Of a DNA stretch of 64,000 nt, positions 26,441 to 34,769 are shown in pieces. A program made the translations under genes and the position numbers. A model generated the notes under the pieces. It did no database searches and was not told the origin of the DNA. It saw only the letters and a list, made by a program, of their open reading frames with translations. The DNA comes from Thermohalobaculum sp039028795 (GTDB lineage Bacteria; Pseudomonadota; Alphaproteobacteria; Rhodobacterales; Rhodobacteraceae). Location of the stretch: contig JBCCHJ010000006.1 in the NCBI GenBank assembly GCA_039028795.1, positions 1-64,000 on the forward strand, in the 5' to 3' direction. Position 1 is the first letter of the stretch; every line of letters starts with the position of its first letter.

Positions 26441-26902
26441 TTACGTGCGAACGCTGCCAATCACCTGCCAGGCAAAGGCGAAACCCGGCTGCGTGTCGCG
26501 GCTTTCCTCTGATGCCTTGAAGAAGATCGTATGCCGCCCATAAAGCAGACCCGCCGTCAACTCCCAAATATTCGGGGCATCTTTGTTTTGCTGCACACGA
26601 TACGGAACCGATCCTGCCGGGGTTTGGCGTGTTGGGCCAAGATGCGTGCTCCAAGACTGAAAACCACTGGCCGAACCGCCTGCTTGGACTTCGATCCATT
26701 TGTTCGCCCAAGGATGCGATAGGATCAGGGCACCCCCAGGATGCCGGACTTGGAACTCTTCCGGCACCGCGACTGAGAACCCGGAATTGTGCTCTGCACG
26801 GCTCTCTTCCGGACCGGATTGTTGATCGTCCCAAAGTTCATAGATCAACACCGTACCGATAACTGCGGCGCTCCCATACATCAGATCGCGCTTTGTCAGC
26901 AT
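26441..26902 (-). CDS. Exported protein of unknown function, paralogue of its downstream neighbour
   Basis: 153 residues. N-terminal hydrophobic helix (DLMYGSAAVIGTVLIYELW), then GFSVAVPEEFQVRHPGG, ANKWIEVQAGG, IWELTAGLLYGRHTIFFKASEES and FAFAWQVIGSV, matching the neighbour at 25869-26360 strand for strand at low identity. The fold recalls small lipocalin-like or immunity-protein domains, but nothing specific can be claimed. Confidence 0.7.
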   Translation of the reverse strand: MLTKRDLMYGSAAVIGTVLIYELWDDQQSGPEESRAEHNSGFSVAVPEEFQVRHPGGALILSHPWANKWIEVQAGGSASGFQSWSTHLGPTRQTPAGSVPYRVQQNKDAPNIWELTAGLLYGRHTIFFKASEESRDTQPGFAFAWQVIGSVRT

Positions 26903-26970
26903 GACCTCCCTCCTTGCCTCTATAGATGGGCATGCCTAGTCTTCGCTGCAAGCTACCCATGGAGGCTCGC

Positions 26971-28344
26971 ATGTCCTTAGATGACGTTCTTTCCCATCTC
27001 GACGCTGATCTTGACCACGCGATCGACAGGCTCTTCGAGCTGCTCCGCTTCGAATCGATCTCGACCGATCCGGCCTATGCGGGTGAATGCCGGAAAACCG
27101 CGGAATGGCACGCGGCGGATCTGACATCCATGGGTTTCAAGGCCCGGGTTGCCGACACGCCCCGCCATCCGATGGTGGTGGCCCATTACGACGGGCCCGG
27201 GCGGCATGTGCTGTTCTACGGGCATTATGATGTGCAACCCGTCGATCCCCTGGATCTTTGGACCAATGGCAAACCCTTCGAGCCAAAGATCATGGACGTG
27301 GACGGCGTCAAACAGATCCACGGGCGCGGCGCGGCGGATGACAAGGGTCAGACCATGACCTTCATCGAGGCCTGCCGCGCCTGGATCGCGAAAACCGGCG
27401 GACTGCCCTGCAAGGTCACGATCCTGCTGGAGGGCGAAGAGGAATCGGGCGGCGAATCCCTGCCCCCCTTCCTAGACGCCCATAAGGACGAACTAACAGC
27501 AGAGATTGCGCTGATCTGCGACACTGGGATGTGGAACGCGGAAACGCCGGCAATCTCGACCATGCTGCGCGGAAACACGGCAGATCAGGTCACGGTCCGT
27601 GCGGCGTCGCGCGATCTGCATTCCGGCATGTACGGCGGCGTCGCGGCCAACCCCATCCACGTGCTGACGCGGATTCTGGCAAAGATGCATGATGATGACG
27701 GGCGGATCACGATCCCTGGATTTTACGAAGGCGTCCATCCATTGCCGGACCAGATCAAAATGCAATGGGACGCACTGAACTTTTCGCCCGCCGACTTCCT
27801 GGGGGATGTCGGGCTTGGCGAACCTTGGGGCAAGCATGGCTATTCTCCGCTGGAACATCTGTGGTCCCGACCAACTGCCGAGGTCAACGGCATCTGGGGC
27901 GGCTATATCAGCGAGGGCTTCAAGACCGTCATCCCAGCCGAGGCCCACGCCAAGGTAAGCTTCCGCCTTGTCGGCGACCAGGACCCTGAAAAGATCCGCG
28001 ATCTTTTCCGCGCCTTTGTCCAGGACAACCTGCCCTCGGACTGCACGGCCAGTTTCAAATCCCGCGGCGGCGGGCACGCCACCGTCATGTCCCTGGAAGA
28101 CCCGGCCTTCGAGCACGCCCGCCAGGCCCTGACCGAAGAATGGGGGAAGGACGCGGCCTTTGCCGGGTGCGGAGGTTCGATCCCCGTCGTCGGCGAACTC
28201 AAGACGCGCCTGGGCATGGACAGCCTGCTGATCGGCTTCGGATTGGAAGACGACAATCTTCATTCGCCGAACGAAAAGTACAATATGACAAGCTTTTCCA
28301 AAGGCGCCCGATCCTGGGCCAGGGTGCTGCAGGCGATAGCTTGA
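26971..28344 (+). CDS. M20-family metallopeptidase (dipeptidase-like)
   Basis: 457 residues from the ATG at 26971, chosen for GGAGG five bases upstream. Di-zinc M20 motifs in order: FYGHYDVQP (His, Asp), GRGAADDKGQ (bridging Asp), LEGEEESGGES (general base Glu and ligand), ICDTGMW (Asp) and a late His. The dimerisation lid domain lies in the middle (ASRDLHSGMYGG). Probably cleaves dipeptides or N-acyl amino acids in the cytoplasm. Length fits the M20A dipeptidase group. Confidence 0.95.
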   Translation: MSLDDVLSHLDADLDHAIDRLFELLRFESISTDPAYAGECRKTAEWHAADLTSMGFKARVADTPRHPMVVAHYDGPGRHVLFYGHYDVQPVDPLDLWTNGKPFEPKIMDVDGVKQIHGRGAADDKGQTMTFIEACRAWIAKTGGLPCKVTILLEGEEESGGESLPPFLDAHKDELTAEIALICDTGMWNAETPAISTMLRGNTADQVTVRAASRDLHSGMYGGVAANPIHVLTRILAKMHDDDGRITIPGFYEGVHPLPDQIKMQWDALNFSPADFLGDVGLGEPWGKHGYSPLEHLWSRPTAEVNGIWGGYISEGFKTVIPAEAHAKVSFRLVGDQDPEKIRDLFRAFVQDNLPSDCTASFKSRGGGHATVMSLEDPAFEHARQALTEEWGKDAAFAGCGGSIPVVGELKTRLGMDSLLIGFGLEDDNLHSPNEKYNMTSFSKGARSWARVLQAIA

Positions 28345-28380
28345 AGCATTACCATTAAACCGGGGGTTCAATCATCGTGG

Positions 28381-28395
28381 GTAACGGGGGATTAA
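28381..28395. promoter_or_regulatory. Near-consensus CtrA box upstream of the STAS-chemoreceptor genes
   Basis: GTAA-CGGGGGA-TTAA differs from TTAA-N7-TTAA by one base and lies about 50 bases before the STAS ATG, a promoter position. Chemotaxis genes are typical CtrA targets. One-mismatch matches are expected several times by chance in 64 kb, so this is weak evidence alone. Confidence 0.3.
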
Positions 28396-28443
28396 GAAGA
28401 CCGCACTAAGGATTTTTCCGGAAGACCTAAGACGGAAATTCCC

Positions 28444-28752
28444 ATGGAAAACATATCTGAGGCCTCCGGTGTAACCCCTACACCCATTCGGCCAAGCGGA
28501 CCCCGCTTGGATATAACAAACGCCCATCTCTTGACCGATAAAGCGCTGGCTCAACACGACGCGGGCGCCACCGCCTTAATCATTGATATGTCTGAAATTG
28601 ACTTCGTTGACTCATCCGGCATCGGTGCATTGGTGGGTTTGCGACGGCGTCTGAAGCATGGATCGGTCACGCTGCTCAATGTTGGGGGTTTTGTTGCAAC
28701 GGTTCTTTCGAAGACCAAGACCGCGCCGCTTTTTGAAATGACGTCGACTTAA
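28444..28752 (+). CDS. STAS-domain protein (anti-sigma-factor-antagonist type)
   Basis: 102 residues with the STAS signature LIIDMSEIDFVDSSGIGALVGL; the Ser pair in DSSG is where such proteins are phosphorylated by HPK-like kinases. The N-terminal 20 residues are variable. It precedes the chemoreceptor gene by 40 bases in the same direction, suggesting a partner in chemosensory signalling or in a phosphorylation switch whose kinase is not encoded here. Confidence 0.88.
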   Translation: MENISEASGVTPTPIRPSGPRLDITNAHLLTDKALAQHDAGATALIIDMSEIDFVDSSGIGALVGLRRRLKHGSVTLLNVGGFVATVLSKTKTAPLFEMTST

Positions 28753-28792
28753 GCTGTCACTTGCCTCCCTAAAAAAATACTGGACCAAAACG

Positions 28793-30871
28793 ATGAGCCT
28801 GAAGCTTCATGTAAACCTTCTTCTCGTTGGTCTGCTCATGATCATCATCGCCCTTTTCGCGATCATGATGATCTCCAGCATGCAGTCCGTGACCGAAACA
28901 CAACGGCGCTTGCTCATCGTGCCGCTTGCCACACATTTGAATTCGACCATTAAGGCTCTGCAAATCGAACGCGGCCGAACGGTGGCGCTGATTTCTTCGG
29001 ACGGCAAAGCGATCGAACGCAAGGCAGTCGAAGACCACCGTCCCATCACCGATTCTGAAGTCGGCGGGCTTAACCAACTGATCGTTGGGAATGGGCTGAC
29101 CGACGCGTTGCCGGAACTGGCCTCGTCGTTGACTGCGCTGACTTCGCTTTCCGATAAGATCGAAGAACACCGCAAAAACGTCGACAATCGCAACACATCG
29201 TTGGCGCAGAACATCACGTTCTACACAACATGGATCGACTCCATGATCACGCTGATTTACGCGGCCGCGAACGAAGCGCCCGACACCAATTCAGCCATGG
29301 AGTTGATATCGTTCGCGTTCCTTGTGCAGGCAATCGAGCATGGCGGGCTTGAACGCGCCTTTGGCGCAGCATTGTTGAACCAAGCTGCCGAAGGAGAGGT
29401 CAAACCCCAGACCTTGGAAAACTACAACTCTCACCGCGCCCGGGAACTGAACGCACTGGCTCAATTCCTTGCACAAGCAACTCCGGAAATTCGTGCAAGG
29501 TTCAAATCCACTGTTCAAGGACCGGATGTCGATAAGGTCGAAGATTGGCGCCTTATCCTGGACGACATCGGCCGCACCAATGACACCGGGCAGGTGACGG
29601 GCAAGGAATGGTTCGACATGGCGACCCAGCGCTTGGACCTGATCTTCGCCGTATCAGAAACACTTGTCGCCGATGTCGACGAACACCTTTCCGAAGTGAT
29701 CGCAGAAGAGCGTCAGAAAGAGTTGCTCTTCGTGGCGACTGCGCTGGTTGTGGTGGTCATCGCGCTGACCTCGGCGTTCTTGATGCAACGGTCGTTCACC
29801 AGAAACGTCCGCAACGTCTCGAATGCGTTATGGGAACTCTGCCGCGGAAAGACGTCCATAGATTTCAAGGGCAAACGTCCGAAAGGCGAAATCGGCCAGA
29901 TCCTGACAGACGTTGAACGGGTGACGGACTACTTGTCGAGGGTTGCGGAATCCGCGGATCGCATCGCCGGGGGTGATCTCACCGCGGAGGTTATGCCTGT
30001 TTCGGAATATGACCGTCTCAGCATGTCGTTCCAGATCATGGCGGTCTCTTTGAACAAGGCGCTGGATCATGCGCGAGGCTCGGCGAACGCAGTGCTGAAA
30101 GAGTCAATCGACCTGGATACAGCATCGCAGGAAATCGCCGCCGTCAGCCAGCAACAATCGACAGCCGCACATCTGGCATCCAGCGCCGTCGAAGAGATCA
30201 CGGCAAACCTGACCAGGACTGCCGAGAACGCGCAGGAAACAAACGATCTGGCGCAGAAGGCCTCGAAAGAGGCGCAGGAAAGCGCAAGCTCGGTGGTCCA
30301 CGCGTCAGAGGCCATGAAATCGATCGCCGAAAAGATCCTGGTTATTCAGGAAATCGCGCGGCAGACGGACCTTCTGGCTCTGAACGCGGCGGTCGAAGCT
30401 GCCCGGGCCGGAGATCATGGAACCGGATTTGCCGTGGTCGCCGCTGAAGTCAGAAAACTGGCCGAGCGTAGCCAGATCGCCGCCGAGGAAATCTCTGAAC
30501 TGTCGGCCAGCACGCTCGATGTCTCAGCAGAGGCCACGGAAAAAATCGAACAACTGACCCCCGCGATTGTGCGAACGGCAGAGCTTGTCGCTGACATCTC
30601 TGTCGCGACCCGCGAACAATCCATCGGGGCGGATCAGATAAATTCGGCGATCCTGCAATTGAGCCATCTCATCGAAGCGAACGAAAGATCTGCAAAACAG
30701 GTCAGCCAGCAGGTGAAGGTGCTTTCGACCCAGGCTTCTGACCAATTGCACACGCTTGATTTCTTCAGCACCAGTCAAGAGGTCGTCGAAGAACTCGCCA
30801 GACGAACGGCCGATCAGGAAGAACTGAGGCAATCCGACAAACCCAAGGCCGGCCTGGCGTCCGCTGCATAG
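28793..30871 (+). CDS. Methyl-accepting chemotaxis protein with a NIT-type sensor
   Basis: 692 residues. First membrane helix at 9-30, a periplasmic helical domain (about 31-310) of the nitrate/nitrite-sensing NIT type (ALQIERGRTVALISS, FLVQAIEHGGLERAFGAALLNQ), second helix about 313-333, HAMP (about 335-430) and a cytoplasmic four-helix hairpin with the invariant tip EIARQTDLLALNAAVEAARAG. There is no NWETF-type CheR tether at the C terminus. The ligand could be nitrate or nitrite by analogy with NIT domains, but this is inferred. Confidence 0.93.
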   Translation: MSLKLHVNLLLVGLLMIIIALFAIMMISSMQSVTETQRRLLIVPLATHLNSTIKALQIERGRTVALISSDGKAIERKAVEDHRPITDSEVGGLNQLIVGNGLTDALPELASSLTALTSLSDKIEEHRKNVDNRNTSLAQNITFYTTWIDSMITLIYAAANEAPDTNSAMELISFAFLVQAIEHGGLERAFGAALLNQAAEGEVKPQTLENYNSHRARELNALAQFLAQATPEIRARFKSTVQGPDVDKVEDWRLILDDIGRTNDTGQVTGKEWFDMATQRLDLIFAVSETLVADVDEHLSEVIAEERQKELLFVATALVVVVIALTSAFLMQRSFTRNVRNVSNALWELCRGKTSIDFKGKRPKGEIGQILTDVERVTDYLSRVAESADRIAGGDLTAEVMPVSEYDRLSMSFQIMAVSLNKALDHARGSANAVLKESIDLDTASQEIAAVSQQQSTAAHLASSAVEEITANLTRTAENAQETNDLAQKASKEAQESASSVVHASEAMKSIAEKILVIQEIARQTDLLALNAAVEAARAGDHGTGFAVVAAEVRKLAERSQIAAEEISELSASTLDVSAEATEKIEQLTPAIVRTAELVADISVATREQSIGADQINSAILQLSHLIEANERSAKQVSQQVKVLSTQASDQLHTLDFFSTSQEVVEELARRTADQEELRQSDKPKAGLASAA

Positions 30872-30880
30872 CTGGGCGAA

Positions 30881-31219
30881 TCAGATAGACCGCCGTCCCA
30901 TCGCCCCGCCCCGTCGCCGGGCGCGGGCCTGGCCGTCCACCGCCTCGCGCAGAACGACGGTCATGGGATGATCCTGAGGCTGATGCGCATAGTGCTGCAA
31001 CATCGCCTGGGCGGCCACGACACTGTCGACGCCCTCCGGCAACTCAAGGATCCAGCCCAGAAAGATCGTGCGGCAATCGGACAGACCGATCCCCTCGATC
31101 TGGAAGGAATCCCGGATCACATTGGCCGGGTCCATGGGGTGCACGCGCTCCATCCTGCGATCTAGGCGCTCTCGCTGGCGAAGGGCAAGGCCAATCACGA
31201 CCTCCGATGCGCCCGGCAC
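30881..31219 (-). CDS. Small conserved-looking protein coupled to the hydratase gene
   Basis: 112 residues from a GTG at 31219, one base after the hydratase stop, so the two are co-translated. A compact alpha/beta sequence (DSFQIEGIGLSDCRTIFLGWILELPEGVDSVVAAQAMLQHY) ends in an Arg/Gly-rich tail. No family recognised. The coupling with a hydratase suggests but does not show a catabolic link. Confidence 0.65.
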   Translation of the reverse strand: MPGASEVVIGLALRQRERLDRRMERVHPMDPANVIRDSFQIEGIGLSDCRTIFLGWILELPEGVDSVVAAQAMLQHYAHQPQDHPMTVVLREAVDGQARARRRGGAMGRRSI

Positions 31220-31220
31220 G

Positions 31221-31994
31221 TCAGGTCACGGCAATCTCGACGCTGGCCTGGCCCGCCACGGTGTACCGAAAACGATCGCCCGGGCCGGGAAACCGCGTCT
31301 TCAGGATCGAACCCGTGATGATCCACTCGCCCTGCCGGATCGTCTCACCGCACCCGCCGAAATGGTTCAGCACCCAGGCCAACGAGGCCCAGGGATCCGC
31401 CGCGCCGGTATTGCCATGCTCCGCCGGATGGCCGTCCTGTTCCAGGACCGAGACGGTGTCGGAAAGATCCATTTCCTGCCAATCGGTCAGCGGCTGCCCC
31501 AGCACAACACCGCCGCACCAGGCATTGTCGGCGGTCAGCGTCAGGGCGCAAAGATCTGCGTAATCGGCATCCTTATCCTCGATCAACTCGAAGGCCGGAC
31601 GCACCTGATCGACCAGGGCGCGGACGCTGTCCTGGGTATGCGCAGCAGCGTCGATGTCCGCATTCATGCGGAAGGCAAGCTCGTACTCCAACCCCAACCT
31701 CCGGAAGCTGTCGCGGGGGAGAGAGGCCGGGCTGTCACGCAGATCATTGGCAAAGATCGCCCCGGCCACGGGCTGGTCCAGACCAACCATCTGCTGCATG
31801 GTTTTCGAGGCCAGGGCGATCTTGCGCCCGGCGATGGGACCTCGCTTCGCGGTATGCAGGGCCTGCAACGCCGCCTGCACATCATAGGCCTCGGCGATAT
31901 CGGCGGGCCTCAGGTCGTCGGTCAGGGCGGCATAGGGCCCCCTTGTGTCCCATTCAGCGGCCAGATGTTCTGCGATGGTATCAATTTTTGTCAC
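31221..31994 (-). CDS. 2-keto-4-pentenoate hydratase family protein (FAH fold)
   Basis: 257 residues from a GTG at 31994 with AGAGGA upstream. FAH-family hydratase: AGRKIALASKTMQQMVGLDQPVAGAIFA, LEYELAFRM (metal-binding Glu residues), FELIEDKD, and WLNHFGG/GEWIITGSI-type C-terminal segments. Such enzymes add water to 2-hydroxypentadienoate in meta-cleavage of aromatics. No other aromatic-degradation gene is nearby, so the substrate is uncertain. Confidence 0.9.
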   Translation of the reverse strand: MTKIDTIAEHLAAEWDTRGPYAALTDDLRPADIAEAYDVQAALQALHTAKRGPIAGRKIALASKTMQQMVGLDQPVAGAIFANDLRDSPASLPRDSFRRLGLEYELAFRMNADIDAAAHTQDSVRALVDQVRPAFELIEDKDADYADLCALTLTADNAWCGGVVLGQPLTDWQEMDLSDTVSVLEQDGHPAEHGNTGAADPWASLAWVLNHFGGCGETIRQGEWIITGSILKTRFPGPGDRFRYTVAGQASVEIAVT

Positions 31995-32010
31995 GTTGTC
32001 CTCTTTGCGG

Positions 32011-32076
32011 GTGGGCTGAACCCCACTCTACCTCAAACGATGCCTCACGTCGTAGGGTGGGTTTGAACCCACCTTA
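32011..32076. repeat. Tandem pair of dispersed G/C palindromes, copies 2 and 3
   Basis: Copy at 32011-32034 is degenerate (GTGGGCTGAACCCCAC core, then TCTACC). Copy at 32052-32076 is regular: GTA, GGTGGGTT, TG, AACCCACC, TTAC. They lie between the 3' end of the TIR-NB-ARC gene (32102) and the hydratase start (31994), and may end the TIR transcript. Confidence 0.7.
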
Positions 32077-32101
32077 CACTGCGAACGGCTGAAACGCCTG
32101 G

Positions 32102-34609
32102 TCACCTTGATCCCTCTGACCAACCCGCCTTGATCTTGGCAGCGAGCGCCTCCAGTTCCGCCATCTCCACCGGCAGCCGGTCCACCAAGCCCTCGGCCGC
32201 GGCGCGGTCCCCCGCCAACAAATGCGCCGCGCCCAGCACCCGCGCAGTGCTCAGCGTGTGGGGATGGCTTGGATTGGCCGCAAAGGCGACCTCGAAGATC
32301 GCCAAGGCCTCTTCCAAAAGGGGTTGCGCCTCGGCCAGATTGCCCCTTTCCAGCAGTAAGGCCCCGAGATTGTTGCAACCCTCACCTAGATCTGCATCGC
32401 CTGGCGGCAACACCCTGCGCCGGATTGACAGCGCCGTGCGGCACAGCACTGCCGCTGTCCCGCCCCGGCCCCTGACACTGTGCAGAGCCGCAAGATTATT
32501 CAAGTCGACTGCAACCTCTCGACTACGTTGCCCGTGCTCTACCCGTTTCAGGCGCAGCGCTTGATGAAATCGCACCCGCGCCCGGTCGAACAGGATTGCA
32601 TCCCCTCGTCGATGCACCGCCAAGCGGTAAAGAAAACCGCCATGGACTGACAACCCAATGGCACGATTGGCATCGGATACGCCTGGATTCGCGGCAAGAT
32701 CTTCCCCCGCAATCTGCACCGCCCTTGCACTGGCCCGCTCTGCCCAGACCGGACGTCCCAAATTGCTCAAGCGCGCCGCCAAATTGCTCCAACCCGTGTC
32801 CATCATGGCATCGCGCGGGGCGACGCCCCGTCGCTGTTTGGTGCGGATATTCGCAATGGCGTATCGCAGTGAAATCCGATCCTGTCGCATCGTCGAATAG
32901 TAGGTACCCGCCTGATTATAGAGGTAATCCATAGCGCGGGTCGCTGGGGCAGCCGCGCCCAACCCATCCAAGGCCGCCACATGGGGGTTCAGCCTTACAC
33001 AGGTCGGGAAATTCTCAGCGAGATCGGAATCGTACGGATACCCCGCTGCGAGGACCGCTGCAGATATGGCGGGCCAGTCTTCAGATTCGTCATTCGCGCG
33101 AAAGCGGGAATCTCCTTCCCCTTGGTCCGACAACAAACCCCGCTGCACCGCTTGGGCCAACCGGTGCATGCGCCAGCTTCCAGCGTGCTCTCCGGGTTCC
33201 ATCAGGCTGCGCCGGCCCAGATCTGAAAAGGCCCGTTCAACCGCTGGGCCCTCACCCGCCAGGGTCAACAGCGCCGCGGGCACCGGGACATACATCTCAT
33301 CACCACGATTCTTGGCGGCCAAAGCCGTCACCAGCCCCAGCCACAGATCATCTGGCGCAAGGTAAGCGAAAACCTTCATCAACATCGCGGCATCTTCCGA
33401 CAGCTTGTCCAACGAGAGTTTCACCGCGCCAAAGACGCTGTCGGGGTAATCCTCGATAGTGCTGGGCATCTGGTGCAGCAGTGTCTCATGCTGTTCGGCA
33501 TAGCCTGCAAAACTGGTTCCCGGCACATCCCGCAACCAGCGCCCTGCCTGAACCAGGGCCAGCGGCAGCCCATCCAATACCTTTCCCAGCATCAAGGCCC
33601 CGGCCCGGTCATCGGCCCGGCCAGATTCTTGTTCCAAAAGATCCGCCGCCATGTCTGGTGGCAGCTTGTCTGTTGGATGAACCTCGAACCGGTCGGGCCA
33701 ACCACCTTCGCGGGAGGTCAATAACAAATGGATGTCATGACGATCGGGCAGCAGGTCCCGAAGCCCCCCCAAAGTCTCAGCATTATCAAAGACGATCAGC
33801 CAAGGCCCATCGGTCCGCTGTAGTTCCGAAACGCCCTGCTGCGCCAAGTTTTCCGAATCCTCAATGGGCGTAGTATCGATCAGCATCCGTGCGAGATCAC
33901 AGAGGCCCTGGATCACCTCAGTCCGGCTTTGGGCCTTCAGCCACCAGATCCCACGATAGTGCTGTCGATAGGTCCGGACATAGTACTTGGCCAGGGTCGA
34001 CTTCCCCATCCCGCCCTGCCCTTTGACCACCGTCGCGGGCAGGATCGCCGCCGCCTGTTGGTCCAGCAAAGTTTGTCGAAGCTGGGCGACATCCTCATCC
34101 CGCCCGACAACCTCGCGGTCCAGAAACACGCCCCGCGGAGGATACTGCGGCCATGCCGGGTTTGGTTTGTCTTTGCCGTCATCCTTGGCTTGGTTTGGAA
34201 ACGGAGCTGGCTGTTCCCGCCCGCCCAAGCCTTCGACCTGGCGCAGCAGTTGCCTCGCGGCTTCCGCTTCGTCCGTGACTGATGTGAGATCGAAGAACAC
34301 CCGCTTTGCTAGAAGGCCATCGGGCTTACACGCCCGCACTTTCACGGGCAGAACTTTCCGCTGGACCGTGTCCAGTGCATTCGTCCATTCCTCCCGCACC
34401 CAGACAGAGTTCAGCGAGGCCTCGGACAGCAGCAGAATGACCCGGTTACACGCGCGTAGCGCCTTGTCCATCTCGGCAGCAAAGTTGCTGCCAATTCCAA
34501 AGTCAGCGAACTGCACGATCGTATGATGGCCACTGTCGCGCAGGACTCTATCGACCCATCGCGCCCACTCTTCATCACTGCCGGTATAACTGATGAAAAA
34601 GGATGCCAC
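32102..34609 (-). CDS. TIR-NB-ARC-TPR protein (STAND-family candidate immune receptor)
   Basis: 835 residues from a GTG at 34609 (GGGGGC upstream). TIR about 1-125: FFISYTGSDEEWARWV, VILLLSEASLNSVWV, and W70-V-R-E-E74, the Trp-x3-Glu arrangement of NAD-cleaving TIRs. NB-ARC about 165-480: P-loop GQGGMGKST (197-205), Walker B LIVFDNAE (271-278), sensor LLLTSR (295-300), GLPLAL (347-352), MHRL in the winged helix. C-terminal half: helical tetratricopeptide-like repeats (NNLAALHSVRGRGGTAAVLC, NNLGALLLERGNLAEAQPLLEEALAIFE). The order equals plant TNL receptors with TPR replacing LRR. Likely senses a foreign or stress signal by the TPRs and activates TIR; the trigger is unknown. Solitary gene. Confidence 0.93.
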   Translation of the reverse strand: MASFFISYTGSDEEWARWVDRVLRDSGHHTIVQFADFGIGSNFAAEMDKALRACNRVILLLSEASLNSVWVREEWTNALDTVQRKVLPVKVRACKPDGLLAKRVFFDLTSVTDEAEAARQLLRQVEGLGGREQPAPFPNQAKDDGKDKPNPAWPQYPPRGVFLDREVVGRDEDVAQLRQTLLDQQAAAILPATVVKGQGGMGKSTLAKYYVRTYRQHYRGIWWLKAQSRTEVIQGLCDLARMLIDTTPIEDSENLAQQGVSELQRTDGPWLIVFDNAETLGGLRDLLPDRHDIHLLLTSREGGWPDRFEVHPTDKLPPDMAADLLEQESGRADDRAGALMLGKVLDGLPLALVQAGRWLRDVPGTSFAGYAEQHETLLHQMPSTIEDYPDSVFGAVKLSLDKLSEDAAMLMKVFAYLAPDDLWLGLVTALAAKNRGDEMYVPVPAALLTLAGEGPAVERAFSDLGRRSLMEPGEHAGSWRMHRLAQAVQRGLLSDQGEGDSRFRANDESEDWPAISAAVLAAGYPYDSDLAENFPTCVRLNPHVAALDGLGAAAPATRAMDYLYNQAGTYYSTMRQDRISLRYAIANIRTKQRRGVAPRDAMMDTGWSNLAARLSNLGRPVWAERASARAVQIAGEDLAANPGVSDANRAIGLSVHGGFLYRLAVHRRGDAILFDRARVRFHQALRLKRVEHGQRSREVAVDLNNLAALHSVRGRGGTAAVLCRTALSIRRRVLPPGDADLGEGCNNLGALLLERGNLAEAQPLLEEALAIFEVAFAANPSHPHTLSTARVLGAAHLLAGDRAAAEGLVDRLPVEMAELEALAAKIKAGWSEGSR

Positions 34610-34707
34610 ACCGCCCCCTGCCTAACGAATGGTCAAAGGGTAGCGCAGGGATTCAGCTTCGGTAAAGCTTCGTTTCGGTCGGGTTAAAATCGCGAAGAGT
34701 TGTCGAG

Positions 34708-34736
34708 TTAGCGAACAATTAAACGACAATTGTCGT
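34708..34736. promoter_or_regulatory. Intergenic element before the TIR-NB-ARC gene
   Basis: The 160-base gap between yebC and the TIR-NB-ARC start is AT-rich. It holds TTAG-CGAACAA-TTAA (34708-34722), one mismatch from a CtrA box, and the perfect 14-base palindrome ACGACAATTGTCGT (34723-34736), loopless and therefore more like an operator than a terminator. No clear -35/-10 pair was found for the leftward gene. Confidence 0.35.
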
Positions 34737-34769
34737 CGGCGAAGCCGTTGTGGGCGAAGTCGTCTTTTG

